Shown: one piece after another, positions 54,365 to 63,195 of the stretch
Numbering within the stretch: position 1 is the stretch's first letter
How the letters are laid out: every line of letters begins with the position of its first letter
From: Pseudoalteromonas sp. T1lg23B
Lineage (GTDB): Bacteria > Pseudomonadota > Gammaproteobacteria > Enterobacterales > Alteromonadaceae
Reading direction: 5' to 3'
Assembly: GCF_002964665.1 (NCBI RefSeq)
Contig: NZ_PQBZ01000042.1
Span: 1 to 64,000, forward strand
Length of the DNA: 64,000 nt
Translations under genes and position numbers: made by a program
The notes under the pieces: model-generated
Told to the model about the DNA's origin: nothing
The model's input: only the letters and a program-made list of their open reading frames with translations
Databases searched by the model: none

Positions 54365-55936
54365 CTAAGTTGGCTGAGCACTTAATAGTTCAGCCAGCTT
54401 ATTTCTAACTACTGGATTGTCGGTGGTGTGTTGTAGCTGTTTCAATTTGACTAAACTTGCCGCACTCAACGGCTTACCAGATTCCATAATCGTACGCGTA
54501 AACGCCGCAACATACTTAGGATGTGGCGCGCTCAGTATCGCACTGACAACCTCTTCTTGATAACGGATATGCTTACTCAGCACTTTGATACTATTGAGCT
54601 TTGCCCCATCATCACTGCCATGTAACAACGCTGGTAACTGAGCGAGCAAATGGTCGTTTTTACTGTTGCCGATGGCTAATACCGTGATGGCCAAATTCTG
54701 CTGTGCGGATAAATTACGCTCCAGATAACTGGCCACATTGTGTGCTTGCTCAGGTGAAAAGTGTGCCATAGTCCCAATACTCAATAACGCCGTATTGGCA
54801 ACCTGATGCCTTGAGTGCTGTGCTATTGATTGCAGTGCGCGTAGAGACAGCTCACTAGATGAACCAAAACGACCCAAAGCCATGGCAACTTTGTGTTTGT
54901 CTAGTTCAGCTGTTTGCTCAAGTTGCAACAAGTCCACCAGCATCGCTTCAGCTTCTGTGGTTTGTAGTTTCTGTAATGCATAGATAATTGCTGAGCTAAA
55001 CTGCGGTTGTGTGCTCAATAACGCTTGAATTTCAAACGCGTTATAGTTGTCAATCAGATACGCTCCCACCACCTTGGCTAACTCTGGCGAAAGCGAGTCT
55101 TTGAGCTTTTCAAACGCTTGGTTCAAAGTCTCTGTGTTAGTTATCTGAACCTTAGCTTCAGTGAGGGTTGCAACTTTAAGGTGTGCATTGGCATTCGCGT
55201 GTGAAGCAAGCAAGGTCACTTTTGGAGTCGGTACGGTGTTTACCAAGACCGTTTGCTCAACAACGTAGTGCTGTTGCTGCTGCGCCCACACTCTCTTGTT
55301 ACTGTAGTTTAGCTGTTCAAACATGCCTTGCTGGCTCGTCAAAAGCTGCCAATCTTCTTGTTCTGTTTTAGGTTGATGTTGCATATCAAAATACGATTGC
55401 TTGATGATGGCGCGCGTCACCTCGCGACCTGCTTGTTGGTAGCTATACTGCACCTGACGAAACGCATCGCTATAAGTCAGTGGCTGGTTAACATCATAAC
55501 TCAGTAAATTCATTATTTGCCCGACTACTTGCAACGTATGCTCATCTGGTAAGCCAAGCAAATCTAGCTGTACAAAACGATTGTTTTGACGAACAACACG
55601 AAAAGGCAATTGCTCAGTCAGTGGCACCGCCTTGGCATCTTGTGTGTATTGAATGTCGCTTAGTTGCCCAAGCCAAACATGTCCATCGGCTTGTGGTTGC
55701 AACTGCATATGCCAACTTAGTTTTGAGTGAGACAACAGCACCTGATTCGCCCCCGCGATGGAAGAGTCTACTTGTACCTTCAAACTCAATGCTTGTTCCA
55801 TCTGTGTGACGGGTCCACGCGGCCCATGTTGTACGCCAGCTCGTTGTTCAATAGGATCACTCGCCTGAGGCAACCAAAAGTACCCAACCACCAGCATACC
55901 GGCCAAAAACGCCACTATAAGCACTTTAATGTTCAT
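54365..55936 (-). CDS. Secreted/anchored protein resembling a large-lipid-transfer (vitellogenin N-terminal) module
   Basis: About 523 aa from the ATG at 55936 (TTGGAG 5 nt upstream). An N-terminal anchor helix (VLIVAFLAGMLVVGYFWL) precedes a beta-rich part (QMEQALSLKVQVDSS, SWHMQLQPQADG, PFRVVRQNNRFVQLDLLGLP) and then a helical repeat region (about 270-520: ALQKLQTTEAEAMLVDLL, TALLSIGTMAHF). The order of a beta sheet then an alpha-superhelix is that of LLTP/vitellogenin_N. That match is by eye. Alternatively this is a HEAT-repeat scaffold. Downstream partner of the secreted gene at 55978. Confidence 0.5.
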   Translation of the reverse strand: MNIKVLIVAFLAGMLVVGYFWLPQASDPIEQRAGVQHGPRGPVTQMEQALSLKVQVDSSIAGANQVLLSHSKLSWHMQLQPQADGHVWLGQLSDIQYTQDAKAVPLTEQLPFRVVRQNNRFVQLDLLGLPDEHTLQVVGQIMNLLSYDVNQPLTYSDAFRQVQYSYQQAGREVTRAIIKQSYFDMQHQPKTEQEDWQLLTSQQGMFEQLNYSNKRVWAQQQQHYVVEQTVLVNTVPTPKVTLLASHANANAHLKVATLTEAKVQITNTETLNQAFEKLKDSLSPELAKVVGAYLIDNYNAFEIQALLSTQPQFSSAIIYALQKLQTTEAEAMLVDLLQLEQTAELDKHKVAMALGRFGSSSELSLRALQSIAQHSRHQVANTALLSIGTMAHFSPEQAHNVASYLERNLSAQQNLAITVLAIGNSKNDHLLAQLPALLHGSDDGAKLNSIKVLSKHIRYQEEVVSAILSAPHPKYVAAFTRTIMESGKPLSAASLVKLKQLQHTTDNPVVRNKLAELLSAQPT

Positions 55937-55951
55937 ATCGACTCCAAAAAT

Positions 55952-55968
55952 GGCGGCCAAAGGCCGCC
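55952..55968 (-). promoter_or_regulatory. Intercistronic GC-rich hairpin (attenuator-like)
   Basis: GGCGGCC/GGCCGCC form a perfect 7-bp stem with a 3-nt loop. On the minus strand it is followed by ATTTTT, which runs into the ribosome-binding site of the next gene. It may set the ratio between the secreted protein and the LLTP-like protein. Confidence 0.6.
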
Positions 55969-55977
55969 TGTGAAAAA

Positions 55978-56949
55978 TTAAAGTTGCTGCCAAGTAGGGC
56001 TAGCGTACTCGTAGAATGTGGTTTCACGCTCGTAAAGTGGATCCCATTTCATGATATCCACGTTAAACTGCAACAGACCCCACAGTTTCTTGCAGTAGCC
56101 TTGAATTTTGCCATCTCCGCCTGAAAGCTTTCCTGATACTTTCAACTCCAAGAAACCTTCTTCACGTATTTCATCGTCAACAACAACGCGTCGAATACCC
56201 GCTTCAACATAGCCCTTGCCTTTGACTTTCAACAGGCTTAATTTTCCTTTTACACCCGCCTCGGCAATACCATGACCAAATGAGCCATACGCCGCGCTTG
56301 AAACCACACCGCCCACATACGGTTCAACCGACGCATAGATATAATCTGGACGACGCACACCATCGGCCTCAAAAGGCACATCATTACCATAACCGCCTAT
56401 CACACCGCCAACCGTGAAATCCGCACCCGCTTCAATGCCTGCGCCAAATTTAACCCCTAGCTTTAACAAGCCAAGTGGGTCTAATGGCAATTCAACTTTA
56501 GGTTTGAAAGGCTCAGGGATCAGATCAAAATAATATTCGACCGGATAAGTTACTGAGGCATCCAATAAGTCATCGCAATTTGGCTCAAACGCAGCCACAG
56601 CATCATCACCTACAGTCAGATTGAAACTCATCCCCTGTGTACAATCTAACTTAGATGGATCGAAAGAGAACTCCACAAAGCCGACCGCCATTTTGAAATT
56701 ACGGTTATGTAACTTCAGCCAGTTTCCCCCTTGATAAAAACCGCTGGTGGCGCCATTGGCAACGCTGTCAACGAACATCCAACCTTGCTGATCTCGATAC
56801 TGATGTGTGCGACCAACCGCATGGTTTTTTGTTACCACGCGAGCCGTTTGCTCTACATAACCGGGGTCTTTATACAAAGAAGCCTGTGCTGATGACATCG
56901 CTAATGTGCCCAGTAGCGCAGAAAAGCACATTGAAGTTAAAGTTTTCAT
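55978..56949 (-). CDS. Secreted hypothetical protein, partner of the LLTP-like gene
   Basis: 323 aa. Signal peptide ends SSAQA-S. The mature part is beta-rich with small-residue strands (YASVEPYVGGVVSSAAYGSFGHGIAEAGVKGKLSLLKVKGKGYVEAG), like an open lipid-binding beta sheet. Two Cys pairs are plausible. I do not recognise a named family. It is upstream of the LLTP-like gene with only 41 bp and a hairpin between, so they are likely made together and could form one lipid-shuttle complex; that is inference. Confidence 0.6.
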   Translation of the reverse strand: MKTLTSMCFSALLGTLAMSSAQASLYKDPGYVEQTARVVTKNHAVGRTHQYRDQQGWMFVDSVANGATSGFYQGGNWLKLHNRNFKMAVGFVEFSFDPSKLDCTQGMSFNLTVGDDAVAAFEPNCDDLLDASVTYPVEYYFDLIPEPFKPKVELPLDPLGLLKLGVKFGAGIEAGADFTVGGVIGGYGNDVPFEADGVRRPDYIYASVEPYVGGVVSSAAYGSFGHGIAEAGVKGKLSLLKVKGKGYVEAGIRRVVVDDEIREEGFLELKVSGKLSGGDGKIQGYCKKLWGLLQFNVDIMKWDPLYERETTFYEYASPTWQQL

Positions 56950-57151
56950 TATTTTTCCTGTATTAACGTTTATGAATAGAAGGGCTGCGCAGCCGAGCGC
57001 TAATATAGGGATTGATATTTACAATTAAGTTACAAATAAAGTTATTTTAGGTACTTACAATTAAATACATAATTTATAATGAGATTTAGAATATTACATC
57101 AGTAGGGATACACTTTTTATATTCACGGCATAATAGCGCAGCACTGGCACT

Positions 57152-58012
57152 TCAAAATGCTGGAGACATTAATTTACCCAGCACTTCATCAAGATAAATT
57201 TTAGTCTTTTGTTGTGCGGTTTCAGGCAGCCATTTGAGATGTGCATCGTAGAAGTCCCGAGTTTGGTACACGCGCCTGATATGCCTGTCGAATAGTTGCA
57301 AAAATTCACTGCTTTTTAGCGTATTGTTGCACATCCAGTGGCCAATCACGTATTTCGGCGCATCGGCGATATCATACACTCTGTATTGGGTCGGTAACTG
57401 CTGCTGGTGCCGATATATTTCCGCCGGAAACCCCAACAAAAAATCAGCACGTTTTTTTCGAAACATATGATACATGGTATCGTAATAGTTACTGCCATCA
57501 CGAAATAGCTTATTTTCATTACTTACTTTTTCAAGCTGGCGGTCTAAGAAAGGCCCATAAGATACGGTTGGTGCAACGACCAACAAAGCGTGACGGTAAT
57601 GACTGAATAAATGTGACAAGGATTTAACCTCACCGTATTCATTGAGCACTCGCTTGTCTAATGGTTCATCGCTGGCATGTTGATATAAACGGCGGCTAAG
57701 ATAAATATTCACCGGTAAGCTAAACAAAAACTCCTGCATACGCTCTGGGGTTTTGATTCTGTTTGCAACACATACCGCATCATCACTTTCGCGCATGGCT
57801 TTTAAAGATCGCTTATAGCTGGCAGGTAATAAGGTCAACTGACCTTGCTTTAATTCTCTAAGCATCAAAAAGTTTGTATTGTTACCAATATTGGAAGGAA
57901 GAACTTCACGCCGATACACACGCAAATCTACTTCATCATCAACATACAACTGCACAGCACGTGCATTGTCCAGATAAAGAATAAGTAATAATAAAGCCAC
58001 AGAAACATGCAT
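57152..58012 (-). CDS. Periplasmic solute-binding protein, paralogue A
   Basis: About 286 aa from the ATG at 58012 (no good ribosome-binding site; TTG 58024 also possible). Signal peptide, then VQLYVDDEVDL at the start of the mature protein. It is clearly homologous to the protein at 59537 along its whole length: shared LLPASYKRSLKAMRESDDAVCV, RLYQHAS, SYGPFLDRQ, KRADFLLGFPAEIYRH, HWMCNNT and DFYDAHLKWLPE. SBP_bac_3-like fold with no transporter nearby. The ligand is unknown. Confidence 0.72.
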   Translation of the reverse strand: MHVSVALLLLILYLDNARAVQLYVDDEVDLRVYRREVLPSNIGNNTNFLMLRELKQGQLTLLPASYKRSLKAMRESDDAVCVANRIKTPERMQEFLFSLPVNIYLSRRLYQHASDEPLDKRVLNEYGEVKSLSHLFSHYRHALLVVAPTVSYGPFLDRQLEKVSNENKLFRDGSNYYDTMYHMFRKKRADFLLGFPAEIYRHQQQLPTQYRVYDIADAPKYVIGHWMCNNTLKSSEFLQLFDRHIRRVYQTRDFYDAHLKWLPETAQQKTKIYLDEVLGKLMSPAF

Positions 58013-58255
58013 AACCACAAACAAAGAATTTTAAGCAACAATAGTTAGCATAGCTATGAGGTGCAAAATGTACCAACAAACTGTGTAGTTATTGTACGTT
58101 TTTGTTGTGTGAGATAGTAAACAACTTTAGATGCATAAGCCCTAACATGAATTACCAGCTTTGGTGAATAAACCTGAATGTTGTATATGTATTGTGAGAT
58201 CAAAAGCCGTCATTCAAATAAAGGCAAGCAAGAGGTAAGATGCGCCCCCATAGCG

Positions 58256-58522
58256 TTACATGGTAAATCGTCGGATGGCGCTTCGCTTATACCGACCTAC
58301 CGCGCTACCATCATCTGCAATTAGATTGTTACCACCTGCCCCGCCAATATATGTATTAGGGGTACTAAAATTACCAACCTCTGCCAGAACACTATCTAGA
58401 TTATCTTTGCTTTCCTGAAGCTTTTGATAAGCAAACATCGCAAAACCAGAAAAAAATGCGGTTTCTATACCAGTAAGAATTCCATGTATAGTTGGTAGCG
58501 ATTCCAGAATGCTTGATTCCAT
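58256..58522 (-). CDS. Hypothetical 88-aa membrane protein next to the cassette
   Basis: 88 aa. One hydrophobic segment (HGILTGIETAFFSGFAMFAYQKL), then a Gly/Asn/Asp-rich tail and a basic end. The gene starts 31 bp after the attC site of the DUF6438 cassette. No clear attC follows it, so it may be a cassette that lost its site or a local gene. No family recognised. Confidence 0.5.
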   Translation of the reverse strand: MESSILESLPTIHGILTGIETAFFSGFAMFAYQKLQESKDNLDSVLAEVGNFSTPNTYIGGAGGNNLIADDGSAVGRYKRSAIRRFTM

Positions 58523-58546
58523 TGCTCACGATTCTCTAGTTTGGTT

Positions 58547-58657
58547 GGCTAACACCCGCCTATGGGGCAAATTAAGTGGGCTAAACTTGAGCGAAGCGAA
58601 AAGCCCGCGAAAATTTGTCCCAGCGAGTTTACGAGCAACATGAGGCGCTTGTTATGT
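58547..58657 (-). other. Integron attC recombination site (VCR-like)
   Basis: On the minus strand the site runs from R'' ACATAAC (58657-58651) with AAGCGCCTC to AGGCGGGTGTTAGCC, ending in R' GTTAGCC (58553-58547), 111 bp. The arms GCGCC/GGCGG and the inner stem GGG-A-CAAATT / AATTTG-CCC pair, with an unpaired A like the extrahelical base of attC. The stop codon of the upstream gene lies in R''. The layout is that of Vibrio VCR-type sites. Confidence 0.85.
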
Positions 58658-59146
58658 GCCAATGTAATCTTTGAGCTTCAACAACTCATTTAATTGTTTT
58701 TCTAATTGCTCGAGTTCTTGTTCTCGTTCAAAACCTCTACAGCCATGATAGTGATGGATCGATTTCACCTGCCCAGCAAGCTGAAGACTAAGAATGGTGC
58801 TTGGATTATCGGTCCATTGCTCTTTGCAAACTTTTTCGTTTTCTGACCAACCATAATTATCTCTAAAAGAGTTAAAGCTATACCGATCAGTTAATTCTAC
58901 AATTTTCTGAAACAAGTCTGGATCATTTGGAAGTTTATAAACTCCCACGGAGTCGACATTACTTTCTCCAGAAAAAATAGTTGTTCCATCTGAAAACACT
59001 GCAACTTGAAACACTGGGCAGGTTCCGTAACAAGGAGTTCTAGATAATACGAAGGCATCTGGTGGCGATTGCTTTGCCAAAGCACTAAAAGTGGCCATCA
59101 GTATTATTACTATCAATTTTTTCACTAAACTCCCCTTGGCACATAA
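58553..59146 (-). mobile_element. Integron gene cassette carrying a DUF6438 gene
   Basis: Cassette start G^TTATGTGCCAA (G at 59147) is complementary over 12 bases to the TTGGCACATAAC at the attC R'' end, as required for a cassette that has integrated. It spans 594 bp and holds one gene. No integrase gene is in the window, so it is either an isolated cassette at a secondary site or the remnant of an array. Confidence 0.8.
58652..59125 (-). CDS. DUF6438-domain secreted protein (cassette gene)
   Basis: About 157 aa from GTG 59125, with GGGGAG 4 nt upstream, placed just inside the cassette. A signal peptide (KKLIVIILMATFSALAKQ) is followed by the DUF6438-like pattern FVLSRTPCYGTCPVFQVAVFSDGTTIFSGE. 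Function unknown. The stop TAA lies within attC, as is common for cassette genes. An ATG at 59176 would start outside the cassette and is rejected. Confidence 0.78.
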   Translation of the reverse strand: MKKLIVIILMATFSALAKQSPPDAFVLSRTPCYGTCPVFQVAVFSDGTTIFSGESNVDSVGVYKLPNDPDLFQKIVELTDRYSFNSFRDNYGWSENEKVCKEQWTDNPSTILSLQLAGQVKSIHHYHGCRGFEREQELEQLEKQLNELLKLKDYIGT

Positions 59147-59147
59147 C

Positions 59148-59536
59148 AGCGCATTACCGAGAATTCCTGTTAACACTCAATATGTCAATTGCCAGAATTA
59201 TCAAAATACGATTTTTAATAATCTAATTATTAACAACTTACACATAGCTACAAGGAATTACAATTGTTTAGACTGCCCTATAACCGAGGATTTACTTAAT
59301 CGAGAATGAATAAAATTACATGAATGAGAACACACATCAAAAACAGTATGAAAATTAATAGCCTGAATGTTTATGAAAGCTTTAACGAGAAGCCGCTTAA
59401 ATTACATAACGAGAGTCGATTGTTTTTAAGTCTAGATTTTGAATGTCCGCGGCTCGCTCAAACCAATCCCCGAACTTAAACCTAAACCTCGTCTTTAAAA
59501 CAGTATTATCAAAGACGTGCGACTGCATTTATGCGT
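59148..59536. other. Gene-free AT-rich stretch between cassette and paralogue B
   Basis: About 390 bases. It should hold the left flank of the cassette insertion point near 59148. I see no second attC, terminator or gene. Composition is AT-rich with short homopolymer-like runs. Confidence 0.45.
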
Positions 59537-60430
59537 TCATTGTGTTGCGGGTGTTTCATCGGAAGTGAGTAAACGGACTATCTCTTCCAAGTAACCTAGG
59601 GTCAGCTTTTTGTCTTGTTCGGGTAGCCACTTCAAATGCGCGTCATAGAATTCGCTTTTATGGTATATCTCCATCATCAATTTGTTGAACATAGACAAAA
59701 ACTCTTTGCTTTGTTCGGTGTTGTTACACATCCAATAACCGACTATGTATCTGGGCGCATCTTCTACGCTGTAAGCTCGATAGGCGACGGGTTCATGTTG
59801 CGAATGCCGATACACTTCAGCGGGGTAACCCAACAAGAAGTCAGCTCTTTTAGACTTGAACATGTTATACATATCGTCATAAGGGTTACTACCGGCACGA
59901 TACACTTTGTTGCTCGCGCTTACTTGCGCAAATTGGGCATCAAAAAAAGGTCCATAAGACATGGTTGGCGTAAAAACGATGGTGGCATATTTATAGTATG
60001 TGAACAGTGCCGATAACGATTTGATCTCGGCATCATCATTGAGTACTTGCGGCGTTAAAGGAGGTTCTGAGGCATGCTGATACAACCTGCGAGTTAGATA
60101 CATGCTAACGGGGTAGCTAAACAAGAATTCTTGTAAACGTTCTTTGGTTTTCACGCGATTTGGCACACAAACTGCGTGGTTACTGTCACGCATCGCTTTC
60201 ACTGCACGGCGGTAACTCGCAGGGACCAACGACACTTTTCCCAAGGGAAGCGCATTAATGATTAATATATTGGTACTGTTGGCGATGTTGGTCGTAGGAT
60301 TCAACCCTTGATAAATTGTAAAGTCCTTCTCGTCATCCACATACAACTGAACGGCACCAACCCAGAAACTGCTTAATAAACACTTTAAGCACAATACAAC
60401 TTTGAACAAATTAACAACCGATAAAAACAA
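59537..60430 (-). CDS. Periplasmic solute-binding protein, paralogue B
   Basis: About 298 aa starting at TTG 60430 (AAAGGA 5 nt upstream). It is the close relative of the protein at 57152: both begin the mature part with VQLYVDDE and share most motifs along the whole length. This fits a tandem duplication now split by the cassette region. No transport genes are adjacent. Confidence 0.72.
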   Translation of the reverse strand: MFLSVVNLFKVVLCLKCLLSSFWVGAVQLYVDDEKDFTIYQGLNPTTNIANSTNILIINALPLGKVSLVPASYRRAVKAMRDSNHAVCVPNRVKTKERLQEFLFSYPVSMYLTRRLYQHASEPPLTPQVLNDDAEIKSLSALFTYYKYATIVFTPTMSYGPFFDAQFAQVSASNKVYRAGSNPYDDMYNMFKSKRADFLLGYPAEVYRHSQHEPVAYRAYSVEDAPRYIVGYWMCNNTEQSKEFLSMFNKLMMEIYHKSEFYDAHLKWLPEQDKKLTLGYLEEIVRLLTSDETPATQ

Positions 60431-60464
60431 CCCATTCCTTTAAGCATAGGACAAGAAATAATAA

Positions 60465-60489
60465 AAATGCCAGCACGAGGCTGGCATTT
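60465..60489 (-). terminator. Rho-independent terminator of the S9C peptidase gene
   Basis: AAATGCCAGC (60465-60474) and GCTGGCATTT (60480-60489) form a perfect 10-bp stem. A T-rich tract follows on the minus strand. Confidence 0.88.
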
Positions 60490-60512
60490 ATCAAGAGCTA
60501 TAACTCCGTCAA

Positions 60513-62534
60513 TTAGTTACTACCATGTTTATCAAACCACCACTGGATATATGCAACTTTGTTCATTAGGTTAGACGGACGCGCGGTGATCCCATGTGAC
60601 GCATCGGGAATACGTACCATCGCCGTGTCTACACCTTGTAGTTTCAGCGCTTGATAATATTGCTCAGTTTCCGAGATTGGGGTGCGATAGTCAGCCTCTC
60701 CCGTTAGCAACATAGTCGGCGTCTTAACGTTACCCACATAGCTTATGGGAGAGCGTTTCATGTAGTGTTCGGTGTGATCCCACGGTTTGCCAGGAAACCA
60801 GTAATCTGTGAAAAACGGATAAAAGTCAGCGGTTAACACAAAGCTAAACCAGTTGATCACAGGTTTGGCAACCACTGCGGCTGCAAATCTATCCGTGTGG
60901 CCAACAATCCAAGCAGTTAATACACCGCCACCCGAACCACCAGTAACAAACAAACGCTGCTCATCAATAAATCCTTTCGCCAGCAATGCATCAACTCCTG
61001 TCATTAAATCATCAAAATCATGACTGGGATAATTGTGGTGAATGGTTTGTGCAAACGCCTTACCGTAAGAATCACTGCCTCTTGGGTTCATGTATAAAAC
61101 GACGTTCCCTTTGGCGGCAAAGAGTTGTGCTTCTGCACTAAAGTGAGGGCCGTAATTGGCTACTGGGCCACCATGGATCTCAAGCACCAATGGATATTTT
61201 TTGCTGCTATCAAAGTTGGGAGGGTAAACAACCCAGCCTTGAATATCCAGCTGATCATGTTTAGATTTAACCCAGATCTCTTCAACCTTACCCAGCGCCT
61301 TGTTACCGAGCGCATCTTCGTTGAGTTGAGTTAACCGTTCGGTTTTCCCTCTTTGTATCAATCCGACATCAGCAGGTCTTTGTGTGTCTGCAAGCGTAAA
61401 GGCAACGTCTCCTTTGGCACTCACATCAAAGTCCCCGCCAGAATATGGTCGGCCAAATGATACGCTCCCCACTTTTTGGGTAATAACTTTTGCGCGCCCT
61501 TTAAGGGGCTGGTGTGCGACAACGGTCTGACCTTGAGAGTCATAGCTGTAATAAAGACCACGACTTTGCGCGTCCCACTGAATGTGGCTCACACTACGGT
61601 CTAGCTCTTGAGTCAACACTCGGGTTTCGTCGTTTTGTAGATCTAGTACATAGATATCTGCGTTTTCGTAGTTGGTACGCTTATCGTCATACCCCAAATA
61701 AGCCAAAAACCGTCCATTAGGTGAGATGGTAGGAGATCTATCTGGACCAAAGCGGTCAGTGATAGCTTTCACCTGTAAGGACTTCATGTCTAAGGCATAG
61801 ACCTCGGTATTTGTCGGCTTAAGTTTATGCTCGGCGTGGCGATTGGCAGAGAAGTACAGAGTTTTACCATCATGGCTAAAACTGACTCGACCCCCATGAT
61901 TAAACTCCCCAGACGTTAACTGCTGAGCATTTCCGCCATTTGCATCGATGCTAAACAAATGGGTAAAACCGGCTTTTGTATACCCAGCGCCATCAGCACG
62001 GTAATAAACATCATCAATAAACACTGGTGGCTTTGCCCAATCTGCACCCTTTGGTTTACCACTGACGCTGACCGGTGTTTTCGCCGACGCGCTGACAAAC
62101 TGGCTAAAAACTATTTGTTTACCATCCGGTGTCCAAGTCAGATTTCGAGGCGATTGAGTCAAGTTACTAATTTTCGCCACGGCCCCGGTATTTAACCATT
62201 TAACATAGATTTGGCTACTGCCATCGCGAGTCGAGACAAAGGCTAAGCGATCACCCTGAGGGGAAAGAACTGGAGCATAATCAATATGCACGCCACTGGT
62301 GACAGGCTGAAGTTGCTTGCTCTTAACATCGACAGACCAAATATTACTAACTTTCTTGTCTGTTTTGATATCCATGCGATTGCGGACAAAATATACCAAC
62401 TTACCATCATCACTGAACTCAATCTGGTTAGCATATTCCAAGTCAAAAACGTCTATCAATTCTAGTGGCTTTTCGACAGCAAAGGCACTACTCATAACGA
62501 GGCTTACACCAAATGCAAATACACAGTGTTTCAT
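60513..62534 (-). CDS. S9C-type prolyl oligopeptidase family (acylaminoacyl-peptidase-like)
   Basis: 673 aa with a signal peptide (MKHCVFAFGVSLVMSSAFA). A TolB-like beta-propeller with SDDGKLVYFVRNRM and SHDGKTLYFSANRH repeats covers about residues 40-380. The hydrolase domain has Ser534 in GGSGGG and His647 in DASHGI, with Asp in between. It cuts acylated or short peptides in the periplasm. Own terminator at 60465. Weak ribosome-binding signal only. Confidence 0.9.
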   Translation of the reverse strand: MKHCVFAFGVSLVMSSAFAVEKPLELIDVFDLEYANQIEFSDDGKLVYFVRNRMDIKTDKKVSNIWSVDVKSKQLQPVTSGVHIDYAPVLSPQGDRLAFVSTRDGSSQIYVKWLNTGAVAKISNLTQSPRNLTWTPDGKQIVFSQFVSASAKTPVSVSGKPKGADWAKPPVFIDDVYYRADGAGYTKAGFTHLFSIDANGGNAQQLTSGEFNHGGRVSFSHDGKTLYFSANRHAEHKLKPTNTEVYALDMKSLQVKAITDRFGPDRSPTISPNGRFLAYLGYDDKRTNYENADIYVLDLQNDETRVLTQELDRSVSHIQWDAQSRGLYYSYDSQGQTVVAHQPLKGRAKVITQKVGSVSFGRPYSGGDFDVSAKGDVAFTLADTQRPADVGLIQRGKTERLTQLNEDALGNKALGKVEEIWVKSKHDQLDIQGWVVYPPNFDSSKKYPLVLEIHGGPVANYGPHFSAEAQLFAAKGNVVLYMNPRGSDSYGKAFAQTIHHNYPSHDFDDLMTGVDALLAKGFIDEQRLFVTGGSGGGVLTAWIVGHTDRFAAAVVAKPVINWFSFVLTADFYPFFTDYWFPGKPWDHTEHYMKRSPISYVGNVKTPTMLLTGEADYRTPISETEQYYQALKLQGVDTAMVRIPDASHGITARPSNLMNKVAYIQWWFDKHGSN

Positions 62535-62593
62535 CGTAGCTCCATTCCTTTTTTAAAGTGAGTCCTTAGTGTCAACCCAGCTGGTAGTTAAGG

Positions 62594-63124
62594 TCAATTA
62601 TTTGCGATCAATGCAAGTTTTTGATCATTCACCCATTTACCCGCGATTTTGAAGTTGTCTTTTAGTGTACCTTCATGTTCAAACCCTAAAGAGGTTAACA
62701 GCCCAAATGATGCCTCGTTACCCTCTGAAACCGTCGCTATGAGTTTGTGAAAGCCGCATTCCAATAGCGTAAACTTAATCAGTGCTACCGTTGACTCCTT
62801 CGCATACCCCATTCCTTGAAATTCGGGCAAGATCATAAACCCTATCTCAGCTTGTCGGTATGGGTGCCACATGGCGAAAAATCCATGTAACCCAATGGCC
62901 GTTCCAGTTTCTTTGCATTCAATCACCAAAGTTAACCACTGCTTTTGTTCTTTACACCAAGCACCTTGCTCATGACATCGCTGTTGAAACTTTGCAAAAA
63001 TATCCTCTTGTTCCATAACATCCGAGACCCAGCGAATAACGCTTTCTTCGCTATGCAGCTTTAGAAACAGAGGCCAATCCTGTTCTGTCATCAATCTCAA
63101 CACCAGCCTAGGGGTTTCTATCAT
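62594..63124 (-). CDS. GNAT acetyltransferase, RimJ/RimL type
   Basis: About 176 aa from the ATG at 63124, with AAGGA 7 nt upstream; an ATG-like start at 63151 lacks one. Motif ETPRLVLRLMTEQDWPLFLKLHSEES, then HPYRQAEIGFMILPEFQGMGYAKESTVALI and VSEGNEASFGLLTSLGFEHEGTL are those of RimJ/RimL proteins, which acetylate N-termini or small amines. The target is unknown. Confidence 0.85.
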   Translation of the reverse strand: MIETPRLVLRLMTEQDWPLFLKLHSEESVIRWVSDVMEQEDIFAKFQQRCHEQGAWCKEQKQWLTLVIECKETGTAIGLHGFFAMWHPYRQAEIGFMILPEFQGMGYAKESTVALIKFTLLECGFHKLIATVSEGNEASFGLLTSLGFEHEGTLKDNFKIAGKWVNDQKLALIANN

Positions 63125-63172
63125 ATTCAATTCCTTATCACGCCCATACACTTCAGGCTTCTAAACACAAAC

Positions 63173-63189
63173 CGTAAAGGGGCTTTACA
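63173..63189 (-). repeat. 17-bp C-rich palindrome, copy 5 (intergenic)
   Basis: On the minus strand TGTAAAGCCCCTTTACG, same arms and C-rich core, between the GNAT and amidase genes. Confidence 0.5.
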
Positions 63190-63195
63190 GTCATT

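Noticed and set aside
58230..58262. A second attC after the 88-aa gene
   Set aside because: The required GGCTAAC-like R'' is absent; only a vague TGTAACGC string is present.
62334..62352. Copy of the 20-bp element in the S9C peptidase gene
   Set aside because: GATC is absent (GACC) and the spacing is one base short; judged chance.
9941..63189. Calling the 17-bp palindrome a TyrR box
   Set aside because: TyrR boxes have a 6-bp centre and sit in promoters; here the centre is 5 C-rich bases and two copies lie in genes.
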